Shown here in pieces: positions 60,656 to 64,000 of a stretch of 64,000 nucleotides of DNA. This DNA is from SIG607 sp045648445 (lineage in GTDB: Bacteria; Bacillota; Clostridia; Oscillospirales; Acutalibacteraceae). The first letter of the stretch is position 1. The number at the start of each line of letters is the position of its first letter. The stretch spans positions 1 through 64,000 of the forward strand of contig JAZRNY010000014.1 of the NCBI GenBank assembly GCA_045648445.1, given 5' to 3'. The notes beneath the pieces are model-generated. The model was not told the origin of the DNA and made no database searches. It saw only the letters and a program-made list of their open reading frames with translations. The position numbers and the translations under genes are program-made.

Positions 60656-62584
60656 ATGAACAAAAAATTCTACATTACTACGGCTATTGCCTACACTTCC
60701 CGTAAGCCTCATATCGGCAATGCTTACGACATAGTTTTGGCTGATGCCATAGCAAGACACAAAAAATCTCAGGGATACGAAGTATTTTTAATGACCGGTT
60801 CCGACGAACACGGTCAAAAAATCGAAGAATATGCAAAGGCAAAGGGCATTGAACCCAAAGTCTACGTTGACGAAATTTCTTCCGAAATTAAAGCCGTATG
60901 GGACAGCCTTGACACACAGTACGATAAATTTATACGCACCACCGATGCAGACCACGAGGCTACCGTTAAAAAGATTTTCAAAAAACTTTATGAACAGGGC
61001 GATATATACAAAGGCGCCTACGAAGGAAAATACTGTGTTCCCTGCGAATCCTTCTTTACCGCTTCCCAACTTAAAGACGGCAAATGCCCTGACTGCGGCA
61101 GAGACGTTATAGACTCAAAAGAAGAAGCATATTTCCTTAAACTCAGCAAATATGCCGACCGTCTTGTTAAATATTACGAAGATAACCCCGACTTCTTTAT
61201 GCCATCTTCAAGAAAGGCAGAAATGGTAAACAACTTCATTAAACCGGGTCTTACCGACCTTTGTGTTTCCCGTTCTTCTTTCAAATGGGGAGTTCCCGTT
61301 GATTTTGACGACAAACACGTTATTTACGTTTGGATTGATGCCCTTAGCAACTATATTACGGGAATTGGTTACGATACCGAAAATCCAAGTGAGCAATACA
61401 AAAAACTCTGGCCTGCCGACCTTCACGTTATAGGCAAAGATATTGTTCGTTTCCACACAATTTATTGGCCCATTATTCTTATGGCTCTCGGCGAACCTTT
61501 ACCTAAACAGGTTCTCGGTCACCCGTGGGTTCTTTTTGGCGAAGATAAAATGAGCAAATCAAAGGGCAACGTAATTTACGCCGATGAACTTTCCGCCCGT
61601 TTTGGAAGCGATGCAGTAAGATACTATCTTTTAAGCGAAGTTCCCTTTGCACAGGACGGCAACATCACATACGAAGCATTTATTGCCAAGTTTAACACCG
61701 ACCTTGCAAACACTCTTGGTAATCTTGTTAACAGAAGTATTGCTATGACCAACAAATACTTCGACGGCAAGGTAACAAACGGCGGCGAAAAGGATGCTAT
61801 TGATGATGAACTTTTTGCAGTTGCAAACGAAACCATTGAAAAATTCAACAAACAATTCGACACCTATCATACTGCAGACGCTTGTGAAACCGTAATGGAA
61901 CTTGCACGCAGATGCAACAAATATATCGACGAAACAATGCCTTGGGCACTTGCTAAAGATGAAAGCAAAAAGGCTCGTCTTGAGGCTGTAATGTATAATC
62001 TTCTTGAAAACATTAGACTTTTATCGGTTCTTTTAGAACCCATTATGCCTAAATGCGCTAAAGAAATCAGAAACCAACTTTGTACCGAAAACAAAGAACT
62101 TAAACTAAATGCAACAAATTCTTTTGCAGTTGGTACTCCTTCTCCCCTTTTCTCCCGTCTTGATGCCGATAAAATTATCGAAGAATTAACCAAAGAGATG
62201 GAAGAAAAAATGAAAGCCGCAAAGGCAGAAAACGATGCTGTTAATACCGTATCTCTCGCTCAGATAGGCATTGAAGATTTTATGAAGGTTGAACTTAAAA
62301 CCGCAAAAATTCTTGAATGTGAACCGGTTAAAAAGGCCAAAAAACTGTTAAAACTCACCCTTGACGACGGTAGCGGAACAAACAGAACGGTTGCCAGTGG
62401 TATTGCAAAATGGTACAAACCCGAAGATTTAATCGGTCATACGGTAATACTTGTTTCAAACCTTAAACCTGCAGTTCTTTGCGGTGTTGAATCTCAAGGT
62501 ATGATTCTTGCAGCCGATGTTAGTGAAGATAACGTTAAGGTAATATTTGCCGACGATATTCCACAGGGTAGTAAAATAAGATGA
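60656..62584 (+). CDS. metG: Methionyl-tRNA synthetase with C-terminal tRNA-binding domain
   Basis: MetG charges tRNA-Met. The 642 residues begin KKFYITTAIAYTSRKPHIGNAYD with the class I HIGH-like HIGN, then a zinc knuckle CVPCESFF...CPDCGRD (one CxxC pair set), WVLFGEDKMSKSKGN with KMSKS, and a C-terminal OB-fold Trbp111-type domain (about 545-642: IGIEDFMKVELKTAKILECE, SGIAKWYKP). Length fits the two-domain Bacillus-type enzyme. It overlaps tatD by 4 bases. No T-box leader is present, since it lies inside an operon. Confidence 0.97.
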   Translation: MNKKFYITTAIAYTSRKPHIGNAYDIVLADAIARHKKSQGYEVFLMTGSDEHGQKIEEYAKAKGIEPKVYVDEISSEIKAVWDSLDTQYDKFIRTTDADHEATVKKIFKKLYEQGDIYKGAYEGKYCVPCESFFTASQLKDGKCPDCGRDVIDSKEEAYFLKLSKYADRLVKYYEDNPDFFMPSSRKAEMVNNFIKPGLTDLCVSRSSFKWGVPVDFDDKHVIYVWIDALSNYITGIGYDTENPSEQYKKLWPADLHVIGKDIVRFHTIYWPIILMALGEPLPKQVLGHPWVLFGEDKMSKSKGNVIYADELSARFGSDAVRYYLLSEVPFAQDGNITYEAFIAKFNTDLANTLGNLVNRSIAMTNKYFDGKVTNGGEKDAIDDELFAVANETIEKFNKQFDTYHTADACETVMELARRCNKYIDETMPWALAKDESKKARLEAVMYNLLENIRLLSVLLEPIMPKCAKEIRNQLCTENKELKLNATNSFAVGTPSPLFSRLDADKIIEELTKEMEEKMKAAKAENDAVNTVSLAQIGIEDFMKVELKTAKILECEPVKKAKKLLKLTLDDGSGTNRTVASGIAKWYKPEDLIGHTVILVSNLKPAVLCGVESQGMILAADVSEDNVKVIFADDIPQGSKIR

Positions 62585-63330
62585 TTTTTGACACACACGC
62601 GCATTACACCGACGAGCAATTTGATGACAGGGACATACTTTTACCGCGTTTAAACCAAGAAAACGTTAGTGAAATTATTACCTGCGGTACCGACGTTAAG
62701 TCAAGTATTGATTCTATTGCTTTAGCCGAAAAATATCCTTTCGTTTACGCGGCAGTCGGTTATCATCCGGAAGAACTGACACGAATAGACGTTGATATCC
62801 CCACCCTAAAATCTCTTGTTAATCCAAGGGTTGTGGCGATAGGCGAAATCGGACTTGATTATTATTGGAACAAAGAAAACAAGGAAAAACAAAAGGACGG
62901 CTTTATTAAACAAATCCTTTTGGCAAAAGAACTTTCTTTACCGGTAATAGTTCACGACCGTGAAGCCCATGGCGATACTTTAGAAATATTAAAAGAATAT
63001 AAACCCGAAGGAGTTCTGCACTGTTTTTCAGGAAGCACCGAAATGGCTAACGAAATCATAAAACTGGGAATGTATATCGGTGTCGGCGGTGTTATTACCT
63101 TTAAAAACGCAAAAAATCTGCCCGAAGTCGTATACAATACCCCTCTTGACAGAATTCTACTTGAAACCGATGCACCCTATCTTGCACCGGTTCCTTTCCG
63201 CTCAAAACGAAACGATTCTTCTCTTATTACCTATATTGCCGAAAAAATCGGTGATATAAAAGGTATAAGTAAAGAACAGGTTTTAAAAATTACAAAAGAA
63301 AACGCCTATAGGCTATTTTTTAAAAAATGA
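62581..63330 (+). CDS. tatD: TatD-family metal-dependent DNase
   Basis: The 249-residue protein has MIFDTHAHYTDEQFDDRD with the His-x-His metal pair, VAIGEIGLDYYW with the metal Glu, LPVIVHDREAHGDTL, VLHCFSGSTEMA and LLETDAPYLAPVP with the metal Asp. TatD enzymes are 3'-5' exonucleases of the amidohydrolase fold that act on DNA or RNA. The ATGA overlap with metG, a common Bacillota arrangement, supports cotranslation. Confidence 0.96.
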   Translation: MIFDTHAHYTDEQFDDRDILLPRLNQENVSEIITCGTDVKSSIDSIALAEKYPFVYAAVGYHPEELTRIDVDIPTLKSLVNPRVVAIGEIGLDYYWNKENKEKQKDGFIKQILLAKELSLPVIVHDREAHGDTLEILKEYKPEGVLHCFSGSTEMANEIIKLGMYIGVGGVITFKNAKNLPEVVYNTPLDRILLETDAPYLAPVPFRSKRNDSSLITYIAEKIGDIKGISKEQVLKITKENAYRLFFKK

Positions 63331-63380
63331 ATATCGTCCCGCTTTCTGCTAAAACTATAACTGGAAGCGGGGTGATTTTT

Positions 63381-63527
63381 ATGTCAGACAAAAACAAACA
63401 GTACGAAAATAATCAAAACAAAAAGAACGAAAATAACCAGAATAGAAACAATCAAAACAACAATCAAAATAAGAACGAACAGAATAAGAACAACCAAAAC
63501 AAAAACGAGCAGAATAAAAACAACTAG
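63381..63527 (+). CDS. Asn/Gln/Lys-rich low-complexity small protein
   Basis: A 48-residue reading frame starting MSDKNKQYENNQNKKN behind GGGGTGA (about 7 bases). After the first eight residues it consists only of Asn, Gln, Lys, Glu and Arg, with the near-repeat NQNKNEQNKNN twice at the end. A strong terminator follows 5 bases after the stop, which supports that the gene is real. I do not recognise the family. An upstream in-frame start at 63327 has no ribosome binding site. Confidence 0.55.
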   Translation: MSDKNKQYENNQNKKNENNQNRNNQNNNQNKNEQNKNNQNKNEQNKNN

Positions 63528-63531
63528 TTTT

Positions 63532-63570
63532 AAAAACTCCGTGATACTTAAGGTATTGCGGAGTTTTTGT
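63532..63570 (+). terminator. Terminator after the Asn/Gln/Lys-rich gene
   Basis: AAACTCCGTGATAC pairs with GTATTGCGGAGTTT across a short TTAAG loop (with a G-T pair), followed by TTTTGTTTTTG. Confidence 0.85.
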
Positions 63571-63583
63571 TTTTGTTCGTATG

Positions 63584-63612
63584 TTGACTTTTTTCGACAA
63601 ATATCTTATACT
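63584..63612 (+). promoter_or_regulatory. Promoter of the last gene
   Basis: TTGACT, 17 bases, TATACT, 25 bases before the ATG at 63638. Confidence 0.8.
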
Positions 63613-63637
63613 CAAAAGGTAGAAGGAGATGTTTTAA

Positions 63638-64000
63638 ATGTTTAAAAACAGAAAACTTATAATAATTCTCAGTTCAATAACGGCATCGCTTTTATTGATT
63701 GTAGCAATACTTTTTTCTTCAATACTTATAAAAGAGGGTATTGAAAAGCGCAACAATCAAGCTGCCGCCGATAAGGTTATTGCTCACATCGAGCAACTCA
63801 GCGGTATCTACGTTACGCTTGAAAGCGAAAATATAATTATGACCGTAAAAACGGAATACGATCTGCTGACAGATAAGCAAAAGTTCCTTGTAACAAATTA
63901 TCCCACGCTCCAGAAATCCATACAGGAACTACAGCATTTTAAGGATAAGAAAATAGCGGACGAGATTAACAGCGAAATCAAAAGAATAAATAAAAGCACT
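63638..64000 (+). CDS. Membrane-anchored or secreted protein, N-terminal part (runs off the right edge)
   Basis: The first 121 residues are in the window. MFKNRKLIIILSSITASLLL is a basic start followed by a hydrophobic segment (about 7-32) with no clear signal-peptidase site, so it is probably an N-terminal anchor. The extracellular part is charged and helical; residues 74-97 (YDLLTDKQKFLVTNYPTL) resemble the short helical repeats seen in Gram-positive cell-surface proteins. The start follows AGAAGGAG by 8 bases. Function unknown. Confidence 0.7.
   Translation, partial: MFKNRKLIIILSSITASLLLIVAILFSSILIKEGIEKRNNQAAADKVIAHIEQLSGIYVTLESENIIMTVKTEYDLLTDKQKFLVTNYPTLQKSIQELQHFKDKKIADEINSEIKRINKST

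Overview
This is an AT-rich, gene-dense stretch of chromosome. Almost every start has a strong GGAGG-type ribosome binding site, TTG and GTG starts are common, and many promoters match the TTGACA/TATAAT consensus. Together with the enzymes present (PPDK, type III pantothenate kinase, ECF transporters, BadF-family sugar kinase with MurQ, NagZ-like GH3 enzymes, probable glucuronide use) this points to a Clostridia-class Bacillota, most likely an uncultured gut commensal. No tRNA, rRNA, CRISPR array, prophage or insertion sequence was seen. The window starts inside ppdK and ends inside an unidentified membrane-anchored protein gene.

Layout. 1-3569 (minus): 5' part of ppdK, then an operon of an FAD oxidoreductase, coaX and an ECF S component. 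3714-5318 (plus): an endonuclease/exonuclease/phosphatase (EEP) protein and a frameshifted metallo-beta-lactamase-fold gene. 5334-5720: a nested palindromic repeat element. 5733-14361: a hexuronate island. One arm is AraC regulator-uxuA-SDR oxidoreductase-eda-kdgK (minus); the divergent arm is a GPH sugar symporter and a GH2 enzyme, probably a beta-glucuronidase (plus). Together they would take a glucuronide to pyruvate and glyceraldehyde 3-phosphate, except that no uronate isomerase is present.

14418-30139 (minus): a 14-gene surface polysaccharide operon behind a near-consensus promoter. It holds an initiating sugar transferase, an aminotransferase, an ATP-grasp enzyme, three glycosyltransferases, an HpcH/HpaI-type aldolase, Wzy and Wzx, the CapE/CapF/CapG trio for UDP-N-acetyl-L-fucosamine, and two PF14907-type nucleotidyltransferase-like proteins interleaved with that trio. 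30232-39069: a LysR regulator, a TRAP-type DctM permease with a small membrane partner, a DUF89 protein, a second repeat locus, a membrane-bound XRE regulator, a nitrilase with a YqhD-like alcohol dehydrogenase, and the uracil pair uraA-upp.

39310-55936: a saccharide and murein-sugar region. It has two GH3 enzymes with the NagZ-type Asp-x-His dyad, a penicillin-binding-type serine hydrolase, a beta-helix GH28-like protein, a DMT transporter, two AraC regulators, a DUF4838 protein, an (alpha/alpha)6-barrel hydrolase, an XRE-HTH fused to a BadF-family kinase (MurK-like), and murQ. Inside it lies an operon of a second EEP protein, an ECF S component, a uridine-kinase-like protein and an AAA ATPase. 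55986-64000: enolase, then the housekeeping run rlmB, a degenerate P-type ATPase-like protein, metG and tatD, then a 48-residue Asn/Gln/Lys-rich protein and the truncated last gene.

The most unusual items are the HTH-kinase fusion beside murQ, the P-type ATPase-like protein that has lost its phosphorylation site, the modular palindromic repeats, and the polysaccharide operon's tailoring genes.
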